The notes under the pieces were generated by a model. That model saw only the letters and a list, made by a program, of their open reading frames with translations, made no database searches and was not told the origin of the DNA. From JAAZPG01 sp012797375 (GTDB taxonomy: Bacteria > Acidobacteriota > Aminicenantia > Aminicenantales > UBA4085), in the NCBI GenBank assembly GCA_937868205.1, contig CALMMC010000062.1, positions 1-39,137 on the forward strand: DNA of 39,137 bases, given 5' to 3'. Of this stretch, positions 24,646 to 33,461 are shown one piece after another. Every line of letters starts with the position of its first letter. The first letter of the stretch is position 1. Position numbers and translations under genes: made by a program.

Positions 24646-25371
24646 ATGACGCCCGGATTGACCGCCCTCGTCTCCACGGCCGCCACTCTCGGCGTTCTTC
24701 ACACCGCGGCCGGCCCCGATCATTACCTTCCGTTTATCGTCCTGGCCAAGGCCCGGAAATGGTCCATGGCGAAGACTCTGGCCGTTACGGCCCTCTGCGG
24801 CTTGGGCCACGTCGGCAGCTCCATCCTGATCGGCGCCGTCGGCATCCTGTTCGGGCTGGGCGTGGCCAAGCTGGAGATTTTCGAGGGCGTCCGCGGCAGC
24901 GTGGCCGCCGGGCTGTTCATCCTCTTCGGACTGGGCTATTTCCTCTGGGGGTTGGCCCGGGGCTTGAGGAATCGGGGCCATCATCATCTTCACGTCCACA
25001 CCGACGGCACCGTCCACGGCGATCATTCCTCCGCCGAAGGAACGGACGGCGTCCGGGCGGGACATGTCCACGCCGAACCGAAGCCGGTGAACGTGACGCC
25101 GTGGATTCTTTTCACGATCTTCGTCTTCGGCCCCTGCGAGCCCTTGATCCCCCTGCTGATGTTTCCGGCCGCCCGGGAGAGCACCGGCGGCGTCGTCCTC
25201 GTGGCCGCCGTCTTCAGCCTGGCGACCATCGCGACCATGGCCATGATGGTCCTGCTTCCGGCCGCCGGCCTCCGCTTGCTCCCGATGAGATTCCTTGAAC
25301 GCTATCTCCATGCCGTCGCCGGCTTCACGATTCTCGCCTGCGGCCTCGGAATGGCCTTTCTCGGCCTATAG
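24646..25371 (+). CDS. NiCoT/TauE/UreH-like membrane transporter with His-rich loop
   Basis: The 241-residue protein has about six membrane helices. The first contains LHTAAGPDHYLPFIVLAK. This resembles the HX4DH motif of nickel/cobalt permeases but has five residues between the His and the DH pair. A cytoplasmic or periplasmic loop in the middle is very rich in His (GHHHLHVHTDGTVHGDH, then AGHVHAEP), as in metal exporters and permeases of the RcnA/UreH/TauE-like cluster. The following helix has the conserved FVFGPCEPLIPLL. Transport of Ni, Co or a similar ion is likely, but direction is unknown. The start is ATG 24646, supported by the promoter just upstream. No metalloenzyme maturation genes are adjacent. 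Confidence 0.7.
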   Translation: MTPGLTALVSTAATLGVLHTAAGPDHYLPFIVLAKARKWSMAKTLAVTALCGLGHVGSSILIGAVGILFGLGVAKLEIFEGVRGSVAAGLFILFGLGYFLWGLARGLRNRGHHHLHVHTDGTVHGDHSSAEGTDGVRAGHVHAEPKPVNVTPWILFTIFVFGPCEPLIPLLMFPAARESTGGVVLVAAVFSLATIATMAMMVLLPAAGLRLLPMRFLERYLHAVAGFTILACGLGMAFLGL

Positions 25372-25433
25372 TCTCCTCTGTTTTGACTTCGACCGGCCGA
25401 TGGCTTAGACTGGCCGGGAAAAAACGTCCCCCG

Positions 25434-26054
25434 ATGAAAACCCCGACTTTCCTCCGGCCCGCTTTCGGTGCCGCCGCCGTCGCCCTGTTCATTCAGTCGA
25501 TCGCCGTTCCCGCCGCCGCGCCGGCGGCCGCGGTCGTTCTGACCGGCCTCCTGGACTCCGAACGCGTCCTGGAGGCTCTCCCCGGAGCGGCCCGGGCCGC
25601 CCGGGAGTACGAGCCCCATTTCCGGGCGATCGACGGCCTTCGCGGCTTCGCCAATCCCGCCCGGATCGAAGTCTTCCTGGGGACGTGGGACGAGAACGGC
25701 CAAGAGCTGATCGCGGCCCTTCTCAAGACGCTCGAGGAAGCCTTTAATCCGGCCATCGAGGTCGTTTGGATCGGCGTTTCCCGGGACTTGCGGGAACCGC
25801 CGGAGGCGCGCCGGGCCGGCGTGGAACGGGTTCCGACGATCATCGTCCAGGTGGAAGGGAAGGAGAAAGGCCGGATCGTGGCCGTCCCCGACAATACCTT
25901 GGAGGAGGATCTGGCTACGATTCTCCTCGGCGTCCCTTTTTCCGAGGCCGATTTTGATCTTTTCCGCTCCCGGCCCCATTCCCACCTGCCGATCGATTGC
26001 ACTCCCTGTCACCTCCCGGTCCCCGCCAAGGCCGGTCGTCCGGCCGCCTTCTGA
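25434..26054 (+). CDS. Exported thioredoxin-fold protein ending in a single c-type haem motif
   Basis: The 206-residue product has a signal peptide (PAFGAAAVALFIQSIAVPAAA). The centre looks like a thioredoxin fold: a strand with FLGTWDENGQELIAALLKTL where redox-active members have CxxC (here no Cys), and RVPTIIVQ with the cis-Pro position. The last 18 residues include CTPCH (189-193), a c-type haem attachment site preceded by His-rich RPHSHLPID. Covalent haem would have to be attached outside the cytoplasmic membrane, consistent with export. I know no named family with this combination. ATG 25434 starts the signal peptide; the frame is open to 25383. It follows the metal transporter by 62 bp, possibly in the same transcript. 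Confidence 0.6.
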   Translation: MKTPTFLRPAFGAAAVALFIQSIAVPAAAPAAAVVLTGLLDSERVLEALPGAARAAREYEPHFRAIDGLRGFANPARIEVFLGTWDENGQELIAALLKTLEEAFNPAIEVVWIGVSRDLREPPEARRAGVERVPTIIVQVEGKEKGRIVAVPDNTLEEDLATILLGVPFSEADFDLFRSRPHSHLPIDCTPCHLPVPAKAGRPAAF

Positions 26055-26181
26055 CCCGCCGGCCGCGCGGATTCCCCTGGTCGAACCGCTTGAGAACCTA
26101 TCCGGGAGGAGGAGATCGCCCCCCGTTTCGATTATTGACCGGAGATGATCGATCGGATCAGGGACGACGCGATTCGTGCCT

Positions 26182-26210
26182 TTGTTTTCGGTCCGGGGTT
26201 GCGTTACAAT
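26182..26210 (+). promoter_or_regulatory. Sigma70-like promoter of the acyl-CoA synthetase gene
   Basis: TTGTTT (26182-26187) and TACAAT (26205-26210) are separated by 17 nt. The predicted leader is about 45 nt and contains GAGGAG six nt before ATG 26263. Confidence 0.5.
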
Positions 26211-26262
26211 GCCCGCGTTGCCGGGCCGCCGACCGGGCGCGCGCCGGGACTCGAGGAGTCAC

Positions 26263-27987
26263 ATGGAACATAAAAACGAGTTGACGATTCCGGCCATTCT
26301 GGCCAAGAGCGCGGAGCTCTATGAAAACAGAAACGCCCTCGGTTTCTACGATTCGCCCGCCTTGAGCTACCGGCAGCTGAAGGATAAAACCGATCAGATC
26401 GCGGCCTTCCTGGCCGACCGGGGAATCGTCCACGGCGACCGGGTCGCCATCCTCAGCGAGAACAGTCCCCACTGGGGCGTCGCCTACCTGGCCGTCACCT
26501 CCATGGGCGCCGTCGCCGTGCCGATCCTGACGGATTTCAGTCCGACGGAAATCCATCACGTTCTCCGGCATTCCGAGGCCAAGGCCGTCTTTGTCTCCGA
26601 GAAGCTGTACGGCAAGATTGACGAGGCGTCCTTCGACCACCTCAAGACGCGGATCCTGATCGACGATTTTTCCGTGATCAAACCGGATACGAGCAAGGAC
26701 AAGCTCCGCCGGCTGATCGCCGAGGGCAGTCACGAACTCCGCAAGATCAAGGCGATGGCCTTGAAGTGGCTGGGCCGGATCCCCTCGCAGGTCCAGTCCG
26801 AGGACCTCGCTTCGATCATCTACACTTCGGGAACGACCGGGCATTCCAAGGGCGTCATGCTCACCCACGGGAACCTCGTCAGCGATGTCCTGGCCACGAC
26901 CCGCCTCGTCGATGTGAACTGCGAGGACCGCTTGCTGTCGCTCCTCCCCCTGGCCCACGTCTATGAATGCACCCTGGGATTGATCACGAGCTTGATGAAG
27001 GGGGCTTCGGTCTCTTACGTCCACAAGCCGCCGACGGCCGCGGTGCTGCTTCCCGCCCTCCGGGCGGTCCAGCCGACCTTCGTCCTGTCCGTTCCCCTGA
27101 TCATCGAAAAAATGGTCCGGGCCAAGGTCTTTCCCGCTCTCCGGGGAAAAGCCCTGATCCGGATGGCCTGCGCCGTCCCGGCGCTGCGGAAGATGGTCAT
27201 CCGCAAGGCCGGGGCGAAAATCCGGGCGGCGTTCGGCGGGAAATTGAATATGTTCTGCATCGGCGGGGCGGCCCTGGCCCCCGACGTCGAGGATTTCCTG
27301 ATCGAAGCGGGTTTCCCCTACTGCATCGGCTACGGATTGACGGAAACGGCGCCCCTGGTCACGGGGACGAAGCCGTTTGAAACCCGGCCCCGGTCCGCCG
27401 GCCGGCCTCTCGAGGGCGTGGAGATCCGGATCGCCGATCCCGATCCCAAGACGGGCGAAGGAGAAATCCAGCTCCGCGGTCCGATGATCATGAAGGGTTA
27501 CTACAAGGATCCCGAAAAAACCGCCGAAGCCTTCTCCGACGGCTGGCTGAAAACCGGCGACCTGGGATGCCTGGACGCCGACGGATTCCTGTACATCAAG
27601 GGCCGGTCGAAAAACGTGATCATCGGGCCGAGCGGGGAGAACATCTACCCCGAGGTCATCGAATCGGTCATCAACCGGACCGACTCCGTCCAGGAGTCTC
27701 TGGTCTTCGAGGAGCAAGGGCGATTGGTGGCCCGGATCCACCTGAACTACGAAGCCCTGGACGCGTTTTTCTCCGAGAAAAAATGGAGCGCCTCCCAGAT
27801 CCGCGAGCACATCCGCCGTCTTCTCGAGGACATCAAGGCGAAGGTCAACGAAGGCGTGGCCTCGTTCTCCCGGTTGAGCCGGGTCATCGAGCAAACCGAG
27901 CCGTTCGAGAAAACGCCGACCCAAAAAATCAAGCGCTACCTTTACGTCGAACGGACGATCGACGGCGAGGGAGCGATCAGCGTTTAG
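26263..27987 (+). CDS. Long-chain fatty-acid-CoA ligase (AMP-binding, FadD15-like)
   Basis: The 574-residue ANL-superfamily enzyme activates a fatty acid with ATP to an acyl-adenylate and then to acyl-CoA. Motifs: P-loop-like YTSGTTGHSKG (187-197), YGLTETAPL with Glu361, the hinge/ribose-binding TGDLG (Asp433), KGRSKNVIIGPSGENIYPE and the C-terminal TPTQKIKRY containing the catalytic Lys. The sequence style is that of long-chain FadD15-type ligases rather than acetyl-CoA synthetases. GAGGAG precedes ATG 26263; the frame is open to 26176 but the upstream residues are low-complexity. It appears monocistronic and convergent with the Asp-box gene. It could serve beta-oxidation or recycling of membrane fatty acids. 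Confidence 0.9.
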   Translation: MEHKNELTIPAILAKSAELYENRNALGFYDSPALSYRQLKDKTDQIAAFLADRGIVHGDRVAILSENSPHWGVAYLAVTSMGAVAVPILTDFSPTEIHHVLRHSEAKAVFVSEKLYGKIDEASFDHLKTRILIDDFSVIKPDTSKDKLRRLIAEGSHELRKIKAMALKWLGRIPSQVQSEDLASIIYTSGTTGHSKGVMLTHGNLVSDVLATTRLVDVNCEDRLLSLLPLAHVYECTLGLITSLMKGASVSYVHKPPTAAVLLPALRAVQPTFVLSVPLIIEKMVRAKVFPALRGKALIRMACAVPALRKMVIRKAGAKIRAAFGGKLNMFCIGGAALAPDVEDFLIEAGFPYCIGYGLTETAPLVTGTKPFETRPRSAGRPLEGVEIRIADPDPKTGEGEIQLRGPMIMKGYYKDPEKTAEAFSDGWLKTGDLGCLDADGFLYIKGRSKNVIIGPSGENIYPEVIESVINRTDSVQESLVFEEQGRLVARIHLNYEALDAFFSEKKWSASQIREHIRRLLEDIKAKVNEGVASFSRLSRVIEQTEPFEKTPTQKIKRYLYVERTIDGEGAISV

Positions 27988-28268
27988 TCCTTCAAAATTC
28001 CATCCGAAACCGGCTCGGCCGGCCCCCTCGGCGTCCGCCTGAGAGGGAATGACGACGATTTCCATCGGGAGTGAGCCGGCCCTCGTTTTCAAGGACGATG
28101 GGACGCGCCGCCTCGGATGAGGGGCGGGGCGGGAGGCTCGGCCCTCCGCCTGCAAGCGTCCGCCACGGCGAAGATCCGGCGGTCGCTCTCAGGATCCGCC
28201 GCCCGCGCTGATCGGGATTCTTCTGAGGGCGGATCGGCTTGGCTCTCTTGGAAAGCCGATGAGGCCGC
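27988..28268. other. Convergent intergenic region without a gene
   Basis: These 281 bases between two convergent stops are GC-rich. No credible coding frame, tRNA or known riboswitch is visible. The only clear structure is the inverted repeat at 28233-28260. Confidence 0.45.
28233..28260. terminator. Candidate hairpin between convergent genes
   Basis: ATCGGCTT and AAGCCGAT form a perfect 8-bp stem around a 12-nt loop, 8 bp from the stop of the Asp-box gene. No T-tract flanks it, so a terminator role is inferred from position. Confidence 0.35.
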
Positions 28269-29333
28269 TTATTGAAAGACGAGCCGGGCGATCAGGCCGT
28301 TCCGGCCGGCGGCCCAGGCCGCCAGCCCGTTGCCGGCGAAACCGAGGGTATGAAATCCTTCGGGACCGCCGATCGCGATCCAGGTTTGTCCTCCATCGAA
28401 CGATACGTCCGAACCGGACGGGCCGACGGTCACGGCCGGAGACGATGGGTCTTCCGGGACGGCCGCGACGGCTTCCCGGAATCCGCCCGGCCGCCGGCCG
28501 GAAACCGGCGCCCATGTTTTTCCCCCGTCGAAGGTGACGGCGGCGTTGTCCGCGTCGGCCGGCTCGTTCCGGTAATCCCCGCCCACGGCGATCCCGGCCT
28601 TTTCGTTGAGAAAATAAACGGAGAATCCTCCCGACGACGGGGTTCCGCCGCCGAGGGGAGCGGAAACGGCTTCCCATCGGACGCCCCCGTCGGAGGAGAG
28701 CCATATCCGCGAGGCCGCCCCGCCCGTGCAGAACCAGGCCGCGTTCCCCCGGACGTGAAGGGCCGTTCCGGAGGCGGCGAACGCCGCCTCGCCCTCGAGG
28801 GCGGCCGGGCGGGATTCCAGCGGGAGGGAACGCCACGTCCTTCCTCCGTCCGAAGTCCGGAGAAGAAAGAACCGGCCGTCCATCGGATCTCCGAGCGCCA
28901 AGCCGTTCATCCCGTCGAAGAAGGCCAAGGCGTCGAGGAAGATCCCGGGGGAGTCGTCGAAATACGTTTCCGTCCATGTCCGGCCGCCGTCGGCCGTGCG
29001 GAAGAGGCGGGCCGGGCGCCCGGCGGCCATGACGACGGCTTCTTCGGGACCGAAGGCCTCGATGTCGCGGAAATCAGCCTCTTCCGCGCCCGGGATCGGG
29101 ACGGCCGTCCAGGTCTCCCCTCCGTCGACGGTCCGGAGAACCGTTCCCTTTGATCCGGAAACCCACGCGGTCCGCTCGTCCACGGCGGACAGGCCGCGCA
29201 AGCTTTCGGACGTTCCGCTCGTTTGGATCGTCCAGGACAAGGACGGCATCGATGCCCCGGCCGGGAGAAGGCCGGCGGCCAGGACGGCCAGGCCGAGACC
29301 GGCCGCCGCCGCCCTCCGAAAAATAACGCTCAT
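28269..29333 (-). CDS. Exported Asp-box (BNR) beta-propeller protein, Ycf48-like
   Basis: The 354-residue precursor has a signal peptide (FRRAAAAGLGLAVLAAGLLPAGAS). Six Asp-box motifs, DGG-x-T-W or close variants, occur at about 70-75, 115-120, 162-167, 215-220, 269-274 and 313-318. The even spacing of 44-54 residues marks blades of a six- or seven-bladed propeller. Such folds occur in sialidases and in Ycf48-type assembly factors; no sialidase catalytic set (Arg triad, nucleophile Tyr) is apparent, so a binding or scaffold role is more likely. The start at 29333 follows GGGAGG; the frame is open to 29549 but the extension lacks a leader. It is divergent from the GH38 gene across 112 bp. Confidence 0.8.
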   Translation of the reverse strand: MSVIFRRAAAAGLGLAVLAAGLLPAGASMPSLSWTIQTSGTSESLRGLSAVDERTAWVSGSKGTVLRTVDGGETWTAVPIPGAEEADFRDIEAFGPEEAVVMAAGRPARLFRTADGGRTWTETYFDDSPGIFLDALAFFDGMNGLALGDPMDGRFFLLRTSDGGRTWRSLPLESRPAALEGEAAFAASGTALHVRGNAAWFCTGGAASRIWLSSDGGVRWEAVSAPLGGGTPSSGGFSVYFLNEKAGIAVGGDYRNEPADADNAAVTFDGGKTWAPVSGRRPGGFREAVAAVPEDPSSPAVTVGPSGSDVSFDGGQTWIAIGGPEGFHTLGFAGNGLAAWAAGRNGLIARLVFQ

Positions 29334-29406
29334 GACATGCCTCCCGTCCATTCTAACCCAAACCGGCCCGCCGGGAAATGATGTCCGTTTTCGCGGCGGT
29401 TCGTGT

Positions 29407-29412
29407 ACAATG
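29407..29412 (+). promoter_or_regulatory. Candidate -10 box of the GH38 gene
   Basis: TACAAT lies 33 nt before ATG 29446 in the divergent region. No clear -35 is seen at 16-18 nt. AAGGAGG follows as ribosome binding site. Confidence 0.35.
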
Positions 29413-29445
29413 AAGCCGGCTTGACCGGACAAGGAGGCGGCCCCG

Positions 29446-32394
29446 ATGCGATTTTTTAAACGTCCGTTATGGACCTGCGTGCTGGCTTCTTTTTTATCGG
29501 CGGCCGTTGGATCCTTCGCCGGTCCGCCGCCGGCCGCGGGCCGGCTCAAGCTGGATGTCCGGCCGACGGTCTTCTTCGTCGAGGAAGCGGGCGCGCTTCT
29601 TCAGAAGTGCGAGGCGGTTCTCGAGTATGCCGGACCGGAGGCGCCCGGAGAGCTGCGGATCAGGGGATTCGCCGCCGAGATCCGCCAAGCCCTTCCGAAG
29701 ATCGGGCCGGGCAGGCACTCCGTCGTCGTTCATCTCCCCGATCACGCCCGGCCGGTCAGGGCGCGGTTTTCTGTGCGGGTGGGAAACAGCACGGCCTCCC
29801 GGAGCCTTGTTCTCGCGCCCCAGCGGAAATGGACGGTTTACCTCTGGCCCCATTCCCACACGGACCTCGGCTATACCGATTTTCCGTCCCGGGCGGCCAA
29901 GAACCAAGCCGAATACTTGGACCGGGTCATCGAGTTCTGCCGGGCGACCGAGGCCTATCCCGACGAGGCGAAATTCCGCTGGAACATCGAGATCGCCTGG
30001 GCCTTGGAAAATTACATCAAGAGCCGGCCGGCGGAGAAGGTCCAGGCGCTGGCCGGCCTGCTGCGTTCCGGCCGAGTGGAGCTTTCGGGCTGGTATGTCC
30101 AGCTTTCGGATCTGTTCGGCCACGAGGAGCTCGTCCGGGCCGTCCTGCCGGCCAAGGATTTCAGCCGGACCCTGGCCTTCCCCCTTGGGGCGGCGATGAA
30201 CAACGACGTCACCGGGTTCAGCTGGGCTTCCCCCCAAATCCTCAGCCAAGCGGGAATCCATTATTTCGCCGTCGGCATCAACGAGACGCGGGCCCGAGCC
30301 CCGCTTCGCAAGCCGAATCCCTTCTACTGGCAATCCCCCGACGGGGCGAAAGTCCTCGTCTGGAACGGCGAGCATTACCTGTTTTCCAACCTGGAGCTCC
30401 GTCTTCATCAAGGAAACGCCGAAAGCGAGCCGCGCCTCGCTGAATACCTGTCCGGCCTCCAAGCCCGGGGGGACTATCCCTATGACCTGATCGCTTTTCC
30501 GATCAGCGGCCGGCCGGTGGACAACAGTCCGCCGAAACGGGAGTTGTCCGACCGGGTGGCCGAATGGAACGCGAAGTGGGCCTATCCCCGGCTCCGCCTG
30601 GCGACGATGAGCGAATTTTTCCGGGTTCTGGAGAAACGATACGGCGCGACCCTCCCCGTCCATAAAAAAGCCTGGCCCGATTACTGGACGGACGGCGCCG
30701 GCTCGACGGCTTATGAAACCGGGATCAACCGCTTGGCCCACGACGATTTAACGACGGCTGAAAAGCTGGCCGCGGCCGCCTCCCTGGTTGAGAGCGGGGC
30801 GCCGTTCCCGAAAGCCGAGATCCGGGACGGCTATGCCCAGGCCATGCTGTTTGACGAGCACACGTGGGGCTCGCAGGATTCCATCAGCGAGCCGGAGGCG
30901 GAGTCGGTCCGCGGCCAGTGGATTCAAAAATCGTCCCATGCCTATGAGGCCCGGGAAATCGCCGGCTCCGTCCGGGACCGGAGCTTGGCCGTCCTGGCCC
31001 GCGGCATTACGACCGGCGACGGCCTGCCCCTGGCCGTTTTCAACCCCTTATCCTGGAGCCGGACGGACGTCGTCCGGGTCATTCTGCCCCGCCTCCTGGC
31101 CGAGCTGGAGGGTCGGTTCCGTCTGATCGACAACCGGACCGGAGTGGAAATTCCCTTCCAGATCCTCGACCCGAACATCTTGATGTTCCGGGCGGAGAAC
31201 GTCCCCTCGATCGGCTATGCCGTCTTCACGGCTGCTCCCGGAGAGCCTTCCGCGCCGGCCGAAGCGGGAGCGGTGATCGAGGACAACCGGATCGAAAACC
31301 GATTTTTCCAGGTGACGGCCGATCCGGTCACCGGCGGGCTGCGAAGCCTCGTCGACAAGGAGACGGGCCGGGAGCTGGTCGATCCGGCTTCCGCCTTCGG
31401 GCTTAACCAGCTGATTTACGAGAACCCGGAAGGCGGCCGGGAAGCCGTCGATGACCGGTCCAAGCGGGCCGCCTTCCGGCGGTATTTCCCGGAATCCGCC
31501 GCCGTGTCCGCCGGCTTCCGCGGGCCGGTCGCCTCGAGCCTTGTCCTTTCCTCCCGGATGTTCCGGTTTCCGGAGATCCGGCAGGAAATCATCCTTTACG
31601 ATGATCTCAAGCGGATCGATTTCATCAACCGGATGCGCAAGGAGGAGACGACCGAAGCCGAGGCCGCGTATTTCGCCTTTCCCTTCCGGGTGGAGAACGG
31701 CCGGCTCCGGCTCGAAATCGCGGACGCCGTGATGTCTCCCGAAGCCGATCCGCTTCCGGGAACGACCCGCGACTGGCTGGCCGTCCAGAACTGGATCGAG
31801 GCGGCCGGGACGAAAAACACGGTGGTCTGGGCTCCGCTGGAAGCCCCCCTCGTCCAGCTCGGCGACATCAACACCGGGAAATGGCAAGCCAAGATGGATG
31901 TCGCCCGCCCCTTCGTTTTTTCCTATGTCCTCAACAACTACTGGATGACGAATTTTAAGGCCAGCCAGGGCGGCCCGCTCGTTTTCCGCTACGCCCTCAC
32001 CAGCCGGCCGGGCGGCTCCGATCAGGTCGCGGCGGCCCGGTTCGGGGCGGAAGCCCGGACGCCGCTTCTCGCGGAATGGCTGCCGAATCAAACGGCCGGC
32101 GTCCTTCCCGCGGATTCCCTGAGCTTTTTCGCCGTCGATCAGCCGAACGTCCTGATCCAGACGGTGACGGCCCCCGAATCGGGCGAGGGGATCGTTCTCC
32201 GGCTCAGGGAAATCGCCGGGCGGGAGACGAGGACCCGGGTGTCCTCAAGCCTGTTCACGGCCGAAACGCTGACGTATACGGCGACGGACATCGGCGAGCA
32301 TCCGGCCAATGCCTTTGAGGTCGTCCCCCGGTCGATTTATGTCGATCTCAAGCCCTTTCAGATCCTCACGGTGAAGATCCGAAGCCCCCGGTAG
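29446..32394 (+). CDS. Exported GH38-family alpha-mannosidase-like glycoside hydrolase
   Basis: The 982-residue protein has a signal peptide (PLWTCVLASFLSAAVGSFAG) and a beta-type domain before the catalytic barrel. GH38 signatures are HSHTDLGYTD (zinc ligands His136? and Asp140 within residues 136-145), MNNDVTGFSW with the candidate nucleophile Asp254, and FDEHTWG with the zinc ligand His472. The three-helix region follows, then a long C-terminal beta-sandwich. GH38 enzymes are retaining alpha-mannosidases needing a divalent metal. The export signal points to use of external or envelope mannosyl glycans. Assignment of the first His as a ligand is by family pattern. AAGGAGG precedes ATG. No transporter genes for the released sugar are adjacent. 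Confidence 0.87.
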   Translation: MRFFKRPLWTCVLASFLSAAVGSFAGPPPAAGRLKLDVRPTVFFVEEAGALLQKCEAVLEYAGPEAPGELRIRGFAAEIRQALPKIGPGRHSVVVHLPDHARPVRARFSVRVGNSTASRSLVLAPQRKWTVYLWPHSHTDLGYTDFPSRAAKNQAEYLDRVIEFCRATEAYPDEAKFRWNIEIAWALENYIKSRPAEKVQALAGLLRSGRVELSGWYVQLSDLFGHEELVRAVLPAKDFSRTLAFPLGAAMNNDVTGFSWASPQILSQAGIHYFAVGINETRARAPLRKPNPFYWQSPDGAKVLVWNGEHYLFSNLELRLHQGNAESEPRLAEYLSGLQARGDYPYDLIAFPISGRPVDNSPPKRELSDRVAEWNAKWAYPRLRLATMSEFFRVLEKRYGATLPVHKKAWPDYWTDGAGSTAYETGINRLAHDDLTTAEKLAAAASLVESGAPFPKAEIRDGYAQAMLFDEHTWGSQDSISEPEAESVRGQWIQKSSHAYEAREIAGSVRDRSLAVLARGITTGDGLPLAVFNPLSWSRTDVVRVILPRLLAELEGRFRLIDNRTGVEIPFQILDPNILMFRAENVPSIGYAVFTAAPGEPSAPAEAGAVIEDNRIENRFFQVTADPVTGGLRSLVDKETGRELVDPASAFGLNQLIYENPEGGREAVDDRSKRAAFRRYFPESAAVSAGFRGPVASSLVLSSRMFRFPEIRQEIILYDDLKRIDFINRMRKEETTEAEAAYFAFPFRVENGRLRLEIADAVMSPEADPLPGTTRDWLAVQNWIEAAGTKNTVVWAPLEAPLVQLGDINTGKWQAKMDVARPFVFSYVLNNYWMTNFKASQGGPLVFRYALTSRPGGSDQVAAARFGAEARTPLLAEWLPNQTAGVLPADSLSFFAVDQPNVLIQTVTAPESGEGIVLRLREIAGRETRTRVSSSLFTAETLTYTATDIGEHPANAFEVVPRSIYVDLKPFQILTVKIRSPR

Positions 32395-32420
32395 GGAGCC
32401 CGCCCGGAGAACCGGGGAGG

Positions 32421-33365
32421 TCAGAGACTCATCAGGACCCGGGCGAGACGGTCGGAATCATGTCGGGCTAGGTCGCGGCCGCCCAGCAGGGAAGCCCGGC
32501 GGACGCGGCCTTCCTCGAGATCCGGCTCGACGAATTCAGCCCTCTCGGCCGCGTATCGTTTCAACATCCGGGCGGGCGGCTTTTGGTCGTTGCAGACGAT
32601 GTCCTGGACGATTCCCCGGCCGAGGTAATGCTCCAGCTCCCGGACGAAATCGACGGCCGTGAAACCGAGCGTTTCCCCCGCCTTGGTCATGATGTTGCAG
32701 ACATAAATGACGCGGGCCCGGGTTTTCCGGAGGGCGGCCTTGACCCCGGAAACGGCGATGTTCGGAAGGATGCTGGTGTAGAGGTCGCCGGGCCCGATGA
32801 TGATTTTGTCCGCTTCGAGGATGGCCGCCTCGGCCTCCTTGTTGATCCGGGCCCGGGGAACGACGAACAGGGAGCGGATCCGGAGCCGCGGATCGTGCCG
32901 CGGAATGCTGATGTTCGTCTCGCCGACGACGGTCTGGCCGTTTTCCAGGACGACACCGAGCTGGCAGTTGTTCAGGGTGACGGGCAGGACCTGGCCGCGG
33001 ACATTCAGGATTTTCGCCGCCTCCCGAACGGCCGCGGCGTCGCCCCCGGTGAGGTCGCGCAGGACGGTCAGGAACAGGTTGCCGAAGCGGTGTCCGCTGA
33101 GACCCGAGCCCCGGTCGAACCGGTATTCGAAGAGCTTGCGGAGCAGGCCGGTATCGCTTGAAAGGGCGACCAGGCACCGCCGGACATCGCCCGGCGGGAG
33201 GAATCCGAATTCATCGCGGAGGCGTCCCGTGCTTCCCCCCGAATCCATCATCGTAACGACGGCCGTGAGGTCGACGGGATACTTTTTCAGTCCGCAAAGG
33301 ACGTTGTACGAGCCCGTTCCTCCCCCGATGACGACGATTTTTTCCTTCTTTCTCTTTCCACCCAT
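32421..33365 (-). CDS. yvcK: YvcK/CofD-like gluconeogenesis-factor protein
   Basis: The 314-residue cytoplasmic protein is a YvcK-family member: KIVVIGGGTGSYNVLCGL with GGGTGS at 14-19, MMDSGGSTGRLRDEFG, PPGDVRRCLVALS, GHRFGNLFL and IIGPGDLYTSILPN are the family's nucleotide-sugar-binding landmarks. In Firmicutes YvcK binds UDP-GlcNAc and affects cell-wall synthesis and gluconeogenic growth. The usual rapZ and whiA neighbours are absent here. The frame is open to 33386, but the -10 box abuts that ATG, so translation from 33380 or, more likely, 33365 (with GGGAGAG upstream) is expected. The 26-bp convergent gap to the GH38 gene holds nothing notable. Confidence 0.9.
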   Translation of the reverse strand: MGGKRKKEKIVVIGGGTGSYNVLCGLKKYPVDLTAVVTMMDSGGSTGRLRDEFGFLPPGDVRRCLVALSSDTGLLRKLFEYRFDRGSGLSGHRFGNLFLTVLRDLTGGDAAAVREAAKILNVRGQVLPVTLNNCQLGVVLENGQTVVGETNISIPRHDPRLRIRSLFVVPRARINKEAEAAILEADKIIIGPGDLYTSILPNIAVSGVKAALRKTRARVIYVCNIMTKAGETLGFTAVDFVRELEHYLGRGIVQDIVCNDQKPPARMLKRYAAERAEFVEPDLEEGRVRRASLLGGRDLARHDSDRLARVLMSL

Positions 33366-33386
33366 CAGACTCTCCCGCATCTCCAT

Positions 33387-33414
33387 TCTATAAATCGGCC
33401 GGCGGGCCCGTCAA
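33387..33414 (-). promoter_or_regulatory. Sigma70-like promoter of yvcK
   Basis: On the minus strand TTGACG (33414-33409), a 16-nt spacer and TATAGA (33392-33387). Transcription would start near 33380, which excludes ATG 33386 as a start codon. Confidence 0.55.
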
Positions 33415-33431
33415 GGAATTTCGGGCTTGGT

Positions 33432-33461
33432 TTGACCGGGCCGCCGGGGGCGTGGTATAAA
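33432..33461 (+). promoter_or_regulatory. Sigma70-like promoter of purM
   Basis: TTGACC (33432-33437), an 18-nt spacer and TATAAA (33456-33461), preceded by TGG as an extended -10. The leader of about 22 nt carries GGAGGA before ATG 33491. No PurR-like operator is recognised. Confidence 0.65.

Noticed and set aside
26158..28155. 665-codon minus-strand open frame opposite the acyl-CoA synthetase
   Set aside because: It is antisense to a clearly recognised enzyme, with domain-free composition typical of shadow frames.
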